Positions 31,303 through 39,493 of a stretch of 64,000 bases of DNA are shown here, piece by piece (position 1 is the stretch's first letter; each line of letters opens with the position of its first letter). This DNA is from Gemmatimonadaceae bacterium. GTDB lineage: Bacteria > Gemmatimonadota > Gemmatimonadetes > Gemmatimonadales > Gemmatimonadaceae. The DNA is taken from NCBI GenBank assembly GCA_030835125.1, contig JAUQWM010000042.1, positions 1 through 64,000 on the forward strand. The letters run 5' to 3'. The translations under genes were made by a program, and so were the position numbers. The notes beneath the pieces are model-generated. The model was not told where the DNA came from. It worked only from the letters and a program-made list of their open reading frames with translations, and searched no databases.

Positions 31303-32103
31303 TCACCCCCCGCGCGCCACGCGCTGCATCTCGGCTGCGGCGAAGGCGTGGAGGTCCACCGCCGGGATCAGGTAGCTCGGTGCGTTCCCGACCCGTCCGC
31401 CCGTGTTCCCGGTCCTGGCCAGGAACGCATCGACGAGCACGGCGAAGAACCCGGCGGGCCACCGGGCATGTGCGCCCTGCGAGCTGTCGACCTCCGCCTG
31501 CGCGCGCCACACCCGCTTCCCGTGCTCGAGCACCGGCACGCGGTAGCGCGCGATCCGCTTGTCGGGGAAGTCGGCGACATGCTCCGTGTAGTGCAGGTAG
31601 GTCACGTTGTCGTGATCCGAACCCAGGAGCAGGATCCGCCCCTGCAGTGCCGTGAAGCGTTCGAGTGCGCTGCCGGCGCCCATGGCGTTGTCCCATGGTT
31701 GCTCGGAGAACAGGTGCCCCGCCTGGCGGCCCCACGCCACGAACCGCGTGACGTGGTCGTTCACGACGGAACCTGGCCACGTGCGCAGGAACTCCGGCAG
31801 GATCCCGTGGTCGCGGGCACAACGGGCATTGCGCGCGTCGAACGGTGGCAGGTGCTCGAGCAGGAACGCCTCCTCCGACGCCGAAAGGTTGCCGCGCCCG
31901 ACCTCGTCGTAGTGGCGGGGACAGCCGGCATACATCAGCAACGTGCCTTCCGTCCCGATCGCGTCCTTGATGGCGAGGTGGATCTCGTCCGGGCCGCCGA
32001 CGACCTGGCCGACGGCGCGAACGGACGCATGCACCATCAGGACGTCGCCGGGCACGACGCCCAGCGCGCGAAGGTCAGCAGTGAGGCGTGCCCTGGTGTG
32101 CAT
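31303..32103 (-). CDS. AAC(3)-family aminoglycoside N-acetyltransferase-like protein
   Basis: The protein has 266 residues, the usual length of antibiotic N-acetyltransferases of the AAC(3) family. Conserved parts include the N-terminal GVVPGDVLMVHASVRAVGQVVGG and the segment MGAGSALERFTALQGRILLLGSDHDNVTYLHYTEH, which holds the active-site His region. The family acetylates the 3-amino group of aminoglycosides, but many chromosomal members have no proven resistance role. No mobile element or resistance cassette is nearby, so a housekeeping or self-protection role is equally likely. It lies 29 bp downstream of the amidase gene on the same strand. Confidence 0.85.
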   Translation of the reverse strand: MHTRARLTADLRALGVVPGDVLMVHASVRAVGQVVGGPDEIHLAIKDAIGTEGTLLMYAGCPRHYDEVGRGNLSASEEAFLLEHLPPFDARNARCARDHGILPEFLRTWPGSVVNDHVTRFVAWGRQAGHLFSEQPWDNAMGAGSALERFTALQGRILLLGSDHDNVTYLHYTEHVADFPDKRIARYRVPVLEHGKRVWRAQAEVDSSQGAHARWPAGFFAVLVDAFLARTGNTGGRVGNAPSYLIPAVDLHAFAAAEMQRVARGG

Positions 32104-32132
32104 CGCGGATCCGTGGGGTGGACCCGCGCAAC

Positions 32133-33773
32133 CTAACGATCGATGACCACCGTGGGAATGAAGGTCGGGGCCTTGCGGGCGTGCAGCGCCTGCTCGAGGG
32201 CGAAGGCGAACCCGAGCAGTTTCGCCTCACTCCAGGCGGGTCCCATGATCGAGACCCCGACCGGAAGGTCGTGGATGAAGCCCGCCGGGACCGTGACGCG
32301 CGGGTAGCCGGAGACGGCGGAGAGCGAGGAGTTCCGGACGATGGGCCGGTCCCCGTTGACCATGTCGGACGCGAAGGGCGCCGACGCCGCGAGTCCCACG
32401 ACGGCGTCGAGCCGATGGTCGCGCAGCGCGCGGTCCAGGCCGTCGGTGCGCGCCAGCTTCCGGCACGCCTCGACGGCGGCGCCGTATTCGGGAGTCGCGC
32501 GCCCGCGCGTCTGCTGCGATGCCTCGAACCACTCCTGGCCGAACCACCGCAGCTCGGTGTCCGCGTTCTCGAGGTTGAACCGGATCAGGTCGGCCAGGGA
32601 GCGGTGCCGCACCTCAGGCCCCCGCGTCGCCAGGTACTCTGCGATCGCGTCCTTGAACTCGCAGATCAGCACGAACGTCTCGGGCCGCTGCAGTTCGTCC
32701 ATCGACGGGATCGCGACGTTGTCGACGATCGTGGCCCCGGCGGTGCGCATGACCTCGACCGTGCGGTCCAGGACGGCGACCAGGGCAGTGTCCAGTTCGT
32801 ACTGGCGGCGCATGACCCCGATCCGCGCACCACGGAGGGCCCGCGGGTCGAGGCCGGCCGTGTAGTCCGTCCCGGCGTGACCGTTGCTTGCGGCGGTCGC
32901 TGCATCCTGCGGGTCGGTCCCGGCCATCACGCCGAGCAGGATTGCCGCGTCGCGAACGGTCCGGGCCATCGGGCCCGCCGTGTCCTGCGAATACGAGACG
33001 GGGATGAGCCCCGCGCGACTCACCAGGCCGACCGTCGGCTTGATCCCGACCAGGCAGTTGGCGCTGGCCGGGCAGGCAATCGAGCCATCGGTTTCAACGC
33101 CGATGCCCACCGTGGCAAGGTTCGACGCAATCGATGCGCCCGTCCCGCTGCTCGACCCGCAGGCGGTCCGGTCGAGGACATACGGGTTCCGGCCAAGTCC
33201 GCCCCTGGCGCTCCAGCCACTCGTGGCACGTGTGGAGCGCACATTCGACCATTCACTCAGGTTGGTCTTGCCGAGGATGATCGCGCCCGCGGCGCGCAGG
33301 CGCTCGGCGATGAACGCGTCGCGCTTCGCGAAGGAACCCAGGAGGGCCAGCGAACCCGCCGAGGTGTGCATCCCATCGGCCGTGTCGACCACATCCTTGA
33401 GCAGCACCGGGATGCCATGGAGCGGCCCCCGCACCTTCCCGGCCTTGCGCTCCTCGTCCAGCGTGTCGGCGATCCGGAGCGCTTCCGGGTTGGTCTCGAG
33501 GATCGAGCGGAGGAACGGACCGGAGCGGTCGACCCGCTCGATCCGCTCGAGATACAGCTCGGTGATGCGGCGCGCCGTGTACCGGCCCTCGCGCATCGCG
33601 CGCTGCAGCTCATCGATCGTGATCTCGTTGAGCGCGAAGGAAGGCTGGGGATCCTGGCTGGGCGCGGGTGCGCGCTCCATGGGATCGGGAACGGAAGTCC
33701 CCGGCCTGAATCGGAATCCGGTCGCCACTGCCCCCAGCGAGGCCGCCGAGTGCAGGAACTTGCGGCGATCTAT
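32133..33773 (-). CDS. Amidase-signature hydrolase with Tat signal; start codon uncertain
   Basis: The body (531 residues from a GTG at 33728) is an amidase-signature enzyme: GPLHGIPVLLKDVVDTADGMHTSAGS carries the catalytic Lys, and GSSSGTGASIASNLATVGIGVETDGSI carries the cis-Ser and nucleophile Ser. The reading frame continues upstream into DRRKFLHSAASLGAVATGFR, a convincing twin-arginine signal, yet no ATG, GTG or TTG precedes it before the in-frame TAA at 33903. The codon one residue before DRRKF, where a start would be expected, is ATA (33771-33773). I extend the feature to that ATA. Either an unusual start or a mutated ATG is involved. The substrate is unknown; a secreted amide hydrolase is likely. 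Confidence 0.8.
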   Translation of the reverse strand: MDRRKFLHSAASLGAVATGFRFRPGTSVPDPMERAPAPSQDPQPSFALNEITIDELQRAMREGRYTARRITELYLERIERVDRSGPFLRSILETNPEALRIADTLDEERKAGKVRGPLHGIPVLLKDVVDTADGMHTSAGSLALLGSFAKRDAFIAERLRAAGAIILGKTNLSEWSNVRSTRATSGWSARGGLGRNPYVLDRTACGSSSGTGASIASNLATVGIGVETDGSIACPASANCLVGIKPTVGLVSRAGLIPVSYSQDTAGPMARTVRDAAILLGVMAGTDPQDAATAASNGHAGTDYTAGLDPRALRGARIGVMRRQYELDTALVAVLDRTVEVMRTAGATIVDNVAIPSMDELQRPETFVLICEFKDAIAEYLATRGPEVRHRSLADLIRFNLENADTELRWFGQEWFEASQQTRGRATPEYGAAVEACRKLARTDGLDRALRDHRLDAVVGLAASAPFASDMVNGDRPIVRNSSLSAVSGYPRVTVPAGFIHDLPVGVSIMGPAWSEAKLLGFAFALEQALHARKAPTFIPTVVIDR

Positions 33774-34426
33774 TCCCCGATCCCTGTCTTCCGAACCGCT
33801 GATATGTCCCCCGCCGAACGCGCAGTCCCGCTTCGGACAAGTGAAAGGCGTATTTGTTCCCCGGGATACGAGAATCCGTGGGGAAACGTTGGCGCAAGGC
33901 CGTTAGGCGTGGGTCGCGGATGCGGGGGCCGGCGACGTTTGTGGCAACAGTGCTCCCGGAACACGCCGAAGGGAGCAGCAAACCGGCGCTCTAACGACGC
34001 GCCAGCGGGTTCGTGTCAGGGAAACCCCATGTGGCCACTCGACCGGAAGGGAGTGGCTTCGCCTGCCTGCGTCGTTCCGTCCCAGACCGGGAAACGGGAC
34101 GACACCGACCCGGCGACTTGCTTTGGGACTCGGCACGAGACATTTGCCTGCACCCGAACGCTGAATCCGCTTCGTGCCCGGACAATCCGCAACAACCTCC
34201 GACGTCGATTGTCGCGATGCGACGAACAACGGCGGCGCGAATCACCCATGACGTTCGCGATGCAGCGAGCGCAGGAGTCATGAGCTCCGCACCCGAAACA
34301 GGCTCAGCTGCGTATTCTCGACCGGGTTGTGCGATGCGGCACTGCCCTGCGTCGTGCGCATCGACAGCTTGGATTCCGGAGACACGCTTCGCTCCGTACT
34401 ACCGAGCCCTGCATAACGAGGTCACC
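33774..34426. other. Non-coding stretch between amidase and lipoprotein genes
   Basis: About 650 bp hold no convincing gene. The open frames crossing it lack family similarity, signal peptides or ribosome-binding sites. It contains one GTTAGGC heptamer (33902-33908). Its GC content drops relative to its neighbours after about 33820. It probably holds divergent promoters for the amidase (minus) and the lipoprotein (plus), but I cannot point to a clear promoter. Confidence 0.5.
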
Positions 34427-35071
34427 ATGATGAACCCGGGATATTCAACCGGCCTGAAGCGGTCGCTCGCGCTTGGGGTCGCCCTGATCGCCACTGGCTG
34501 CAACGTCGACGGCCTGATGGGCGGGAACGACGCGAGGGTCCGCCTGGTCCTGTCACGCGAAGGCGGATCCAACCCACTCGCGGCGATCGCGACGAGCGCG
34601 ATGCCGTCCGATGCGCAAGCCGACAAGAACGGCGATGCCCATCCGAACCACAGCGCCTGGTCCTTCCAGTCGGCGAACGTCACGCTGTCGAGCGTGATGG
34701 TGCGGACCCTCGATGGGGAGCTGATCCCGCTCGAGGTGGACATGCCGTTCAGCGTCGATGTCGTGAAGATCGATGGGGGGCGCGAGGTGCAGTTGCCCGA
34801 CGGAGTGCTCCCGGTCGGCTCGTACGACCAGGTGGTCCTGGTCATGACCGCGGTGCAGGGTGAAGCGGCCGATGGCACGTTGATCACGATCGAGCCGCCC
34901 GGCGGTGGCTGGACCGCGGTGATCCCGATCTGCGCCTTCGACGTGGCCGAGGGCGAGACCGCGACGGTGGGGCTCACGCTCAACGTCCGCAACTCGTTCC
35001 TGCGGGTCGGCAGTCACTGGAGCTTCCTGCCACGCTTCCGGCCGCGACTGGAGTGCCCAGCTGCACCGTAA
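34427..35071 (+). CDS. DUF4382-like lipoprotein
   Basis: The 214-residue protein is read from the first of two tandem ATG codons at 34427. The signal SLALGVALIATGC ends in a lipobox. The mature domain has the pattern SANVTLSSVMVRTLDGELIPL, then VQLPDGVLPVGSYDQVVLVM, and a strand-rich end, similar to DUF4382 domains in exported lipoproteins. Function unknown. Upstream open-frame extensions carry no signal and are rejected. It converges on the tRNA-Gln gene, with a shared hairpin terminator in between. Confidence 0.75.
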   Translation: MMNPGYSTGLKRSLALGVALIATGCNVDGLMGGNDARVRLVLSREGGSNPLAAIATSAMPSDAQADKNGDAHPNHSAWSFQSANVTLSSVMVRTLDGELIPLEVDMPFSVDVVKIDGGREVQLPDGVLPVGSYDQVVLVMTAVQGEAADGTLITIEPPGGGWTAVIPICAFDVAEGETATVGLTLNVRNSFLRVGSHWSFLPRFRPRLECPAAP

Positions 35072-35128
35072 TGCAGCTTCATTCTTCCGCTGCTACATGC
35101 AGGCAGGACACGAGCGCACGGGAAACGA

Positions 35129-35156
35129 AAACGGCAGGCCGCAAGGCCTGCCGTTT
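35129..35156 (-). terminator. Intrinsic terminator of tRNA-Gln, possibly bidirectional
   Basis: A perfect 12-bp stem (AAACGGCAGGCC with its complement) closes a 4-base loop. On the minus strand it is followed by TCGTTTCC, giving TTTTCGTTT at the end of the stem, just downstream of tRNA-Gln. On the plus strand it lies 58 bp after the lipoprotein stop and could serve that gene too. Confidence 0.85.
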
Positions 35157-35160
35157 GAGT

Positions 35161-35232
35161 TGCCCCTCCTGGGCTCGAACCAGGACTCTTCTGATCCAGA
35201 GTCAGACGTGTTGCCAGTTACACCAAGGGGCA
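35161..35232 (-). tRNA. tRNA-Gln (anticodon CTG)
   Basis: The 72-nt minus-strand sequence folds as a cloverleaf. The acceptor stem is TGCCCCT with AGGGGCA, the D arm reads GTGTAACTGGCAACAC, and the anticodon stem TCTGA/TCAGA closes the loop CTCTGGA, giving anticodon CTG. The T arm is CCTGG-TTCGAGC-CCAGG. The CCA end is not encoded. Confidence 0.96.
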
Positions 35233-35347
35233 GTTGAACCCGCCGACGGCTACCTTCCCACCCTCGGAGCGGGGAAGCAAACATACCCGACTGCCGCCCC
35301 CGGCGGCAACCCCTCGGAACCACCGTAACCTCTGGCAGCACAGTCTT

Positions 35348-36634
35348 TTGCGACACGCGCGCAACTCCGTGGCGGCAGCCATCTTGGCGCTCGGCTTCAT
35401 CGCCACGCTCCCCGCCTGCCGGGCCTCCATCGACGCCTTCGATGCCTGGCCGGCCCGAGCCCGCCACGACGCCGACCACGCCTTCGCCGCTTTCGCCTAC
35501 CGCTTCTACAACGTTCACCGCGACTCCACGTTCCACCGCGCGCGGAACCTCATGGGCCAGTATGCGCTCATCCCGTCGCGACTCTATCGCGACTCGACCT
35601 TCTGGAACCACGCGGGCCCGGACAGCGCGCGCACCCTCTTCGTTGGCGCGTCCTTCCGCGACGACCGGTACGCGTTCTCCGCCAACCGCAACGCGTCCAC
35701 CCCCCGCGCCCTCGGCGACGAACGGCACGCGCTCACCCTGAAGTGGCTCGGCGGCGGCGACTACGAGTGGTACACCACGGTCGACCACGCCATCGGCGAC
35801 GCCACGCCCGCGGCCATCGCCGCGGCGATCGTCGCCACGCTCACCGCGGCCGAAGGGCGTGACCCGGAGGCGTCCCTCGCCGACGCGGCCGGCGCCTTCC
35901 CCTCGTCAGGCAGGCACCTCGCGCAGCTCTTCGACCTCGACTCGCTGCGCACGATCCACGACGGGGGCGCGACCACCACCACCCTCGGGCTCACCTTCCG
36001 CGGCGACCGCCTGCGCACGCGCTACCCGTTCCTCGCCGCGTATGTCAACAAGTACATCGCCCCCGCCAACTACCGGGTCCAGCTCACCGACCATTCGGGG
36101 CGGTCATTCGTGGACCTGGTGGGGCGCCAGGGCAGCCTCACCGTCACCCTCCGCTCTCGCGACCACCGCCTGGTCTCCCTGGGCCCGGGACCGGTCGCGA
36201 TGCCCGACTCGCTGCGGCTCCTCGTCGACGTCTCGATGAAGTACGGGATGTTCCGCGTCGGCCTGTCGGGATTGGTCGGCGACTTCACCATCGAGCGAAG
36301 CCCCCACCACCGCGCGTGGATGATGCGCTTCCGCAGGGAACCCGCCTGGCACTTCCCGCTCGCCGTGGACAAGCTGATCCGGAACCCGCTCAGGCGCCCC
36401 TTCCAGGGCAACGGCGCCGAATTCCTGTTAGGCATCCGCGACGACCTGGGCCCGCAGACCATGAGCGTGCGCCACGCACGGCTGGCGGTGAACGAGAGCG
36501 CGATCATGCGCTGGCTGGGCCGCCTGGGTGCGACCGCGTTCGGCGAGTTCACCGGCCGCACGGAACTCGAGGAGAACCTGTTCCTCTACGAACTGTTCGA
36601 GGCGCTCAGGAGGGACGTCAGTCGAGGTTCGTGA
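35348..36634 (+). CDS. Hypothetical lipoprotein between two tRNA genes
   Basis: The protein has about 428 residues if it starts at the TTG at 35348; earlier (TTG 35234) and later (GTG 35369) starts are possible. I prefer 35348 because the product begins MRHARNSVAAAILALGFIATLPAC, a normal signal with lipobox. The mature part is rich in aromatic and charged residues, with two repeated motifs of the type YRFYNVHRDSTFHRARN and LYRDSTFWNHAGPDSARTLF. No family is recognised. A late TTA-GGC pair encodes LLGIRDDLG. Its stop codon lies inside the first unit of a GTGACTC heptad array. Confidence 0.72.
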   Translation: MRHARNSVAAAILALGFIATLPACRASIDAFDAWPARARHDADHAFAAFAYRFYNVHRDSTFHRARNLMGQYALIPSRLYRDSTFWNHAGPDSARTLFVGASFRDDRYAFSANRNASTPRALGDERHALTLKWLGGGDYEWYTTVDHAIGDATPAAIAAAIVATLTAAEGRDPEASLADAAGAFPSSGRHLAQLFDLDSLRTIHDGGATTTTLGLTFRGDRLRTRYPFLAAYVNKYIAPANYRVQLTDHSGRSFVDLVGRQGSLTVTLRSRDHRLVSLGPGPVAMPDSLRLLVDVSMKYGMFRVGLSGLVGDFTIERSPHHRAWMMRFRREPAWHFPLAVDKLIRNPLRRPFQGNGAEFLLGIRDDLGPQTMSVRHARLAVNESAIMRWLGRLGATAFGEFTGRTELEENLFLYELFEALRRDVSRGS

Positions 36635-36733
36635 CGCGTGACTCGTGACTCGTGACTCGGCGATTCAGGCAGATACGTCGCCGCCCAACGCCTCCCGATC
36701 CCCCCCGATGCCTGATGCCTGATGCCTGAAGCC
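36631..36733. repeat. Heptad arrays B1 (GTGACTC) and B2 (CTGATGC)
   Basis: Two short heptad tracts flank a 46-bp spacer. B1 (36631-36660) is GTGACGC followed by three GTGACTC units and overlaps the stop codon of the upstream gene. B2 (36707-36733) is CGATGC followed by CTGATGC units and a degenerate CTGAAGC. B1 units recur inside the Nudix gene near 59334-59361; B2 units match arrays A and C. Confidence 0.8.
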
Positions 36734-36743
36734 CAGAAACAAG

Positions 36744-36772
36744 AAAGCGCCCCGATCCCCTGGAGGCGCCTT
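36744..36772 (-). terminator. Putative terminator of tRNA-Ala
   Basis: On the minus strand AAGGCGCC pairs with GGCGCTTT over eight positions (one G-T), around a 13-base loop, and is followed by CTTGTTTC. It lies about 90 bp downstream of tRNA-Ala, so it is a plausible but distant terminator. Confidence 0.55.
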
Positions 36773-36860
36773 GCTTCAATTCAGGTTCGGGTTCGCCGTG
36801 CTCACCGCCATTGGAACTCTACGTCCTACCGGACGGCGGCCGGCTGTACCCGAAAATCTA

Positions 36861-36933
36861 TGGAGCTGAGGGGAATCGAACCCCTGACCTCTGCAGTGCG
36901 ATTGCAGCGCTCTCCCAACTGAGCTACAGCCCC
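36861..36933 (-). tRNA. tRNA-Ala (anticodon CGC)
   Basis: The 73-nt minus-strand sequence starts GGGGCTGTAGCTCAGTTGGG and ends CAGCTCCA. The acceptor stem pairs with one G-T, the D arm is standard, and the anticodon stem CTGCA/TGCAG closes the loop ATCGCAC, giving CGC (codon GCG). The T arm is AGGGG-TTCGATT-CCCCT. CCA is not encoded. Confidence 0.95.
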
Positions 36934-37241
36934 GCAAAAGGAGCGCGCCACACTTCAATATCGTCCGGTCGCACTCCGGCTTTTAACGACACGACCCCGC
37001 TCGTCGCGGGGCCGGACCGTTGACACGAAACCTACCCGTGCCGGACCGGAAGTCAACCCGTTCTACCCTTCCAACCACCTCAAGACGAGCGTTCACGACT
37101 CGCGTAACATGCGACACGACAGCCTGCTACACCACGTCTCCGCGTAAGCTCCAGGCAACGATCGCGTCACGATGGCCAGGTCGAGTGGCGGCTGCGGCGA
37201 GCCAACGGCAACACCGCAGCCATCCAGACCCGTGCCAACTA
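36934..37241. other. Non-coding stretch upstream of tRNA-Ala
   Basis: About 300 bp with no supported gene; the frames that cross it have no family features. It includes a small hairpin, CCCCGC/GCGGGG with a 5-base loop (36995-37011). The promoter of the tRNA-Ala gene should lie at its left end, but I see no unambiguous -35/-10 pair. Confidence 0.45.
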
Positions 37242-37622
37242 CTACGGAGCTTCCGCAGTTCCCAGGGGCGCCTGGCGCCCACCGAGCGGCGTCCGCGGGG
37301 CCACCGAGGGCACGCCCTCGCGGCTGACCGAAACGGCCGTCTCACGATCCTGGAAGCGCGGCGTTGAGGCCGACGCTGCGAGTTGCGCCTGGCGCTGGCG
37401 CGCACGGCCACGAGCCTCACCACCGGCCCGGCCGATCGCCTCCATGTGCGCCCGATCACGACTCACCACTTCCCCACCCTTGCGACCGGCACGACGGGCT
37501 TCGTCAGCCGTCCATTCGTGCGCCGTTCCCTTCGCGTGCGCCGCCTTTCCACCCTTGCTGGCGATATCGCGCTGACGCGAAGGATCCATCGAAGCGAAAC
37601 CTCTCTTGCTCTTCCCGCTCAT
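37242..37622 (-). CDS. KGG-repeat stress protein (YciG/GsiB-like)
   Basis: A hydrophilic protein of 126 residues. The ATG at 37620-37622 is preceded by GGGAGGG, and the product starts MSGKSKRGFASMDPSRQRDI. It carries the KGG-type motifs ASKGGKAAHAKGTAHEW and RAGRKGGEVVSRDRAHMEAIGRAGGEARG, as in bacterial stress-induced proteins such as YciG and GsiB. The C-terminal 50 residues are disordered and Pro/Arg-rich. A role in desiccation or general stress tolerance is inferred from the family. The leader upstream contains two hairpins. Confidence 0.82.
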   Translation of the reverse strand: MSGKSKRGFASMDPSRQRDIASKGGKAAHAKGTAHEWTADEARRAGRKGGEVVSRDRAHMEAIGRAGGEARGRARQRQAQLAASASTPRFQDRETAVSVSREGVPSVAPRTPLGGRQAPLGTAEAP

Positions 37623-37660
37623 AGACCCTCCCACAGGCAATGAAGTCGGGTTACCGCGCA

Positions 37661-37734
37661 CCGGATTCATTTGATCCGGTCACGCCTCTTGTCCGAGACA
37701 CGCCGGGGGATCGAATCCCCCGTACACGAACAAG
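37661..37734 (-). promoter_or_regulatory. Structured leader upstream of the KGG gene
   Basis: Two strong hairpins lie between the KGG gene and rnz: CCGGAT/ATCCGG with a 7-base loop (37661-37679) and CGGGGG/CCCCCG with a 7-base loop (37704-37722). On the minus strand the second hairpin is enclosed by CTTGTTC/GGACAAG, a 7-bp outer stem with one G-T wobble, which fits transcription from that strand. The inner loop looks like a tRNA T arm, but no full cloverleaf forms. The role is unknown. Confidence 0.4.
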
Positions 37735-37847
37735 ATGTCCCAGGCCCTGAAAGACCGTCTGCAACCTGCGTCACACACCGCCAACAGGACCGCATGCACT
37801 GATTTGCCAGAAAAGCGCGCCAATCGTGACGCTATATTCTCACGGCC

Positions 37848-38774
37848 ATGCCGCTAACTCTCCGATTCCTCGGCACTTCCGCCGCCCGACCAACCGTCGA
37901 ACGGAACGTCTCCTCGCTCGCCGTCCTCCGCGAAGGTGAGGCGCTCCTCGTCGACTGCGGCGAAGGCACCCAGCGCCAGATGATGCGGTACGGCATCACT
38001 TTCAACATCGACGACGTCTTCTTCACCCACTTCCACACCGACCACGTACTCGGAATCGTCGGGCTCCTGCGCACGATGTCCCTGCAGGGACGCACCGCAC
38101 CGCTTCGCCTCTGGGGACCCACCGGTGCCGAGCGAATGCTCAAACGCGCCGAGTCGTTCGGATCAGAGCGTCTTGCATTCGGACTCGAAATTCGCGAGTT
38201 GGCCCCCGGTGACGCCATTCCCCGTAGGGAGTACGCGATTCATGCCTTTGGGCTAGAGCACCGCGGACCGCCCTCACTCGGATACGCGATCGTGGAAGCG
38301 GAACGGCGAGGGCGATTCAACCCGGAACTCGCGGCGCAACTTGGGATTCCGGAGGGCCCGCTCTGGGGCCGGATCCACAAGGGTGAGGCGATCACCCTCG
38401 AGGACGGGCGCGTGATCGAGCCCGCGGTGCTGGTGGGCGAAACGCGCCCTGGCCGGAAGGTGGTGATCACGGGGGATACCCGCCCGTGTGCCGCGACCAT
38501 CCTCGCCGCCGAAGGAGCGGACTTGTTGGTCCACGAGGCCACCTTTGGCAGCGAAGAGGCCGCGCGAGCCGTGGAAACGGGACACTCCACCGCGATGGAG
38601 GCGGCCACCGTGGCGAAGATGGCTGGCGTGCGCCAGCTCGTGCTCACCCATGTCTCCGCGCGCTACGCCCGCGATGCCGCGGAACTCGAGACGGAAGCCC
38701 GGTCAGTCTTCCCCGCTTCGCGCGTCGCGCGCGATGGCCTGGAAATCGACGTCGGGTTTCGCGACGGCGACTAG
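37848..38774 (+). CDS. rnz: Ribonuclease Z
   Basis: This 308-residue metallo-beta-lactamase-fold enzyme is tRNA 3' endonuclease RNase Z. It has LRFLGTSAARPTVERNVSSL at the N terminus, the metal motif HFHTDHVLG near residue 62, the HRGPPSLGYAI segment, TGDTRPC, HEATFGSEEA, and the terminal HSTAMEAA and LTHVSARY motifs. All ligand positions are present. It would process tRNA precursors that lack an encoded CCA, consistent with both tRNAs in the window. TATATT lies about 12 bp upstream of the ATG, suggesting a short leader. Confidence 0.95.
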   Translation: MPLTLRFLGTSAARPTVERNVSSLAVLREGEALLVDCGEGTQRQMMRYGITFNIDDVFFTHFHTDHVLGIVGLLRTMSLQGRTAPLRLWGPTGAERMLKRAESFGSERLAFGLEIRELAPGDAIPRREYAIHAFGLEHRGPPSLGYAIVEAERRGRFNPELAAQLGIPEGPLWGRIHKGEAITLEDGRVIEPAVLVGETRPGRKVVITGDTRPCAATILAAEGADLLVHEATFGSEEAARAVETGHSTAMEAATVAKMAGVRQLVLTHVSARYARDAAELETEARSVFPASRVARDGLEIDVGFRDGD

Positions 38775-38804
38775 GTCCGCGACGTCGCGCGACGCCGGCT
38801 CAGG

Positions 38805-39086
38805 TCACAGGGCCTTGCTGATCGGCATGCTGCGCCGGAACAGCCGCGCCACCTCGGCATCCGGCAGCGCCTGCAGCACCTGCGCCGCCGACAGGCGCTC
38901 GCGCGGGTCGCTGGCCGTGGACCCGTGCGCGTTGATCCACGCGTAGCGATCGCCCCGTGACGAGGTGCCATCCGGGTGCTGAAACACGAGCATCGCGCTG
39001 CTGTGGCTCGGCAGCATCACGGTCACCCGCCAGTCCAGCCCGGCCGGTCCGTGGAAGTCACGCATAACGAGTTTCTCTTTCTTCAT
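38805..39086 (-). CDS. Small hypothetical protein, last gene of a five-gene operon
   Basis: The product has 93 residues and is not recognised. It has no signal or membrane helix. The segment DWRVTVMLPSHSSAMLVFQHPDGTSSRGDRYAWIN is beta-rich and is followed by a helical end (LSAAQVLQALPDAEVARLFRRSMPI). It overlaps the DUF2203 gene by ATGA, so it is probably translated with it. Confidence 0.75.
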   Translation of the reverse strand: MKKEKLVMRDFHGPAGLDWRVTVMLPSHSSAMLVFQHPDGTSSRGDRYAWINAHGSTASDPRERLSAAQVLQALPDAEVARLFRRSMPISKAL

Positions 39087-39493
39087 GGCGCCTCATCCAG
39101 GGGCTGTCGGCCGGCGTACCCGTCGCTGACCTCGTGCCAGTAACCCACCGCGTCCTCGTCCAGCTTCCAGCACAGGCAGACCGGCCGCCCGTCACGCTCC
39201 CCGGGAAAGTCCACCAGGCCCTGCTCGAACCCCTTGAAGTCGACACCGAGCTCCCGCAGCTCGCCGAGGTATCCCTCGATCTCGGCGGCGAGCTTCCGGA
39301 CCTCGCCCTCGAGCGTCGTGAGCTGCGCCGACGGTGCATCGGCCCGCGCCCAGGTCGCGGTGGTCTCGTACGACTGCAGGGCGCGTGTCCACGCCCGATG
39401 GGTGTCGACGATGTCGCGCACGATGCGCCGCACCAGCGGCAGCATGCGGTTGGCCTGTTCGGCCGTGAACGTGCGGGTGGCCGCCTGCGTCAT
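39083..39493 (-). CDS. DUF2203 family protein
   Basis: A 136-residue protein with the DUF2203 signature: FTAEQANRMLPLVRRIVRDI at the N terminus, a coiled-coil middle, and DFKGFEQGLVDFPGERDGRPVCLCWKLDEDAVGYWHEVSDGYAGRQPL at the end. The family is widespread but has no established function. It overlaps the thioesterase gene upstream and the small unknown gene downstream, each by four bases. Confidence 0.9.
   Translation of the reverse strand: MTQAATRTFTAEQANRMLPLVRRIVRDIVDTHRAWTRALQSYETTATWARADAPSAQLTTLEGEVRKLAAEIEGYLGELRELGVDFKGFEQGLVDFPGERDGRPVCLCWKLDEDAVGYWHEVSDGYAGRQPLDEAP

Noticed and set aside
31303-32103. Mobile resistance gene
   Set aside because: No transposase, integrase or cassette features flank it and composition matches the neighbours.
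34013-34426. N-terminal extension of the DUF4382-like lipoprotein
   Set aside because: The extension would bury the lipoprotein signal in the middle of the protein and has no similarity.
37020-37367. Plus-strand ORF opposite the KGG gene
   Set aside because: Low-complexity Arg/Ser-rich composition with no ribosome site; the overlapping minus-strand gene has recognisable KGG repeats.
37684-37740. tRNA gene at the T-arm-like hairpin
   Set aside because: No matching acceptor, D or anticodon arms could be placed on either strand.
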